From the NCBI GenBank assembly GCA_030620005.1, contig JAUXAJ010000127.1, forward strand, positions 1-13,314: DNA of 13,314 nucleotides. Direction: 5' to 3'. Below are positions 13,017 through 13,314 of this stretch, in pieces (the stretch's first letter is position 1; every line of letters starts with the position of its first letter). The translations under genes were made by a program, and so were the position numbers. Source of the DNA: Promethearchaeota archaeon (GTDB taxonomy: Archaea > Asgardarchaeota > Lokiarchaeia > Sigynarchaeales > SOKP01). The notes under the pieces are model-generated. The model did no database searches. It was not told where the DNA came from and was given only the letters and a program-made list of their open reading frames with translations.

Positions 13017-13314
13017 ATGGATTCAGTAGTAAGTATGTATGAGAAATATTTCAAAGATCCAATGAGGGAACCTGTTTTAATCGACTATGTGAGAACACCC
13101 GTAGGGAAGAAAAGAGGAACAGTGATTCGCCTTAGAGGAGACGATTTAATCATTCATTGCTATCAAACACTATTAAATCGAAACGAATTTGATAGAGAAC
13201 TTATCGGTGATTCGATTGTTTCGTGTTGTAGTCAAATTGGCGAATGTGCCATGGATATTGGAAGAATGGCAGCTATAGGTGCCCACCTCCCCGTGAGTGT
13301 ACCGGGTATGAGCG
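13017..13314 (+). CDS. Thiolase (acetyl-CoA C-acyltransferase family), N-terminal part
   Basis: From ATG 13017 the frame is open to the window edge, giving 99 residues. After an unusual 18-residue lead, the thiolase start is clear: PVLIDYVRTPVGKKRGTVIR, then LRGDDLI, a middle with IVSCCSQIGECAMDIGRMAA, and IGAHLPVSVPGMS at the edge. This corresponds to the classical degradative/biosynthetic thiolase pattern in which VNRxCxSG follows directly, so the nucleophile lies just outside the window. It belongs to a different thiolase subgroup from the pair at 7643-10038. It probably acts in acetoacetyl-CoA or 3-ketoacyl-CoA metabolism. The ATG at 13004 only opens a three-codon frame and is not the start. 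Confidence 0.85.
   Translation, partial: MDSVVSMYEKYFKDPMREPVLIDYVRTPVGKKRGTVIRLRGDDLIIHCYQTLLNRNEFDRELIGDSIVSCCSQIGECAMDIGRMAAIGAHLPVSVPGMS

Overview
The window looks like chromosomal DNA of an Asgard archaeon, Lokiarchaeia- or Thorarchaeia-like. The DNA is AT-rich. It carries archaeal information genes (Sm-like protein next to ribosomal protein L37e), archaeal SepF, two Ras/Rab-type small GTPases and a Roadblock/LC7 protein. Abundant small GTPases and Roadblock proteins beside ordinary archaeal anaerobic metabolism are the Asgard signature. I see no tRNA, rRNA, CRISPR array, insertion sequence or phage gene.

Layout. Positions 1-135 hold the 3' end of an ADP-forming acyl-CoA synthetase. On the minus strand, 146-1262 carries a Roadblock protein overlapping a MoeB/ThiF-type E1-like enzyme, and 1398-1975 carries an LSm protein followed by L37e. 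On the plus strand, 2119-4907 is a three-gene unit: two subunits of the 2-hydroxyacyl-CoA dehydratase/benzoyl-CoA reductase family, then a small FMN-binding protein. The gap at 4908-5351 holds a terminator, an 83-base copy of the 3' end of the second dehydratase gene, and a GC-rich island that can fold. Then come sepF (minus), a gap of 647 bases with a broken micro-ORF, and a Rab-like GTPase (minus).

Positions 7106-10511 form a tight minus-strand operon: DUF35 protein, thiolase-fold protein, second thiolase-fold protein, second DUF35 protein, then a clear hairpin plus U-tract terminator. Both thiolase-fold proteins lack the cysteine nucleophile and have Asn where the catalytic His is expected, so they are probably not ordinary thiolases. 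This four-gene set is the most interesting object in the window. Next come a second GTPase whose N-terminal coding sequence is split by a one-base frameshift (10978-11548), a nitroreductase, a PAP2 membrane phosphatase (minus) and, at the right edge, the first 99 codons of another thiolase.

How it fits together. The metabolic genes all point to CoA-ester chemistry: energy-conserving CoA ligase, radical-type dehydration or ring reduction, carbon-carbon bond chemistry in the DUF35/thiolase set, a further thiolase, and two flavoproteins. An anaerobic acyl-CoA pathway is a reasonable inference, but the substrate cannot be read from the sequence. The GTPases, Roadblock protein, E1-like enzyme and SepF belong to cell organisation and are interspersed rather than grouped.
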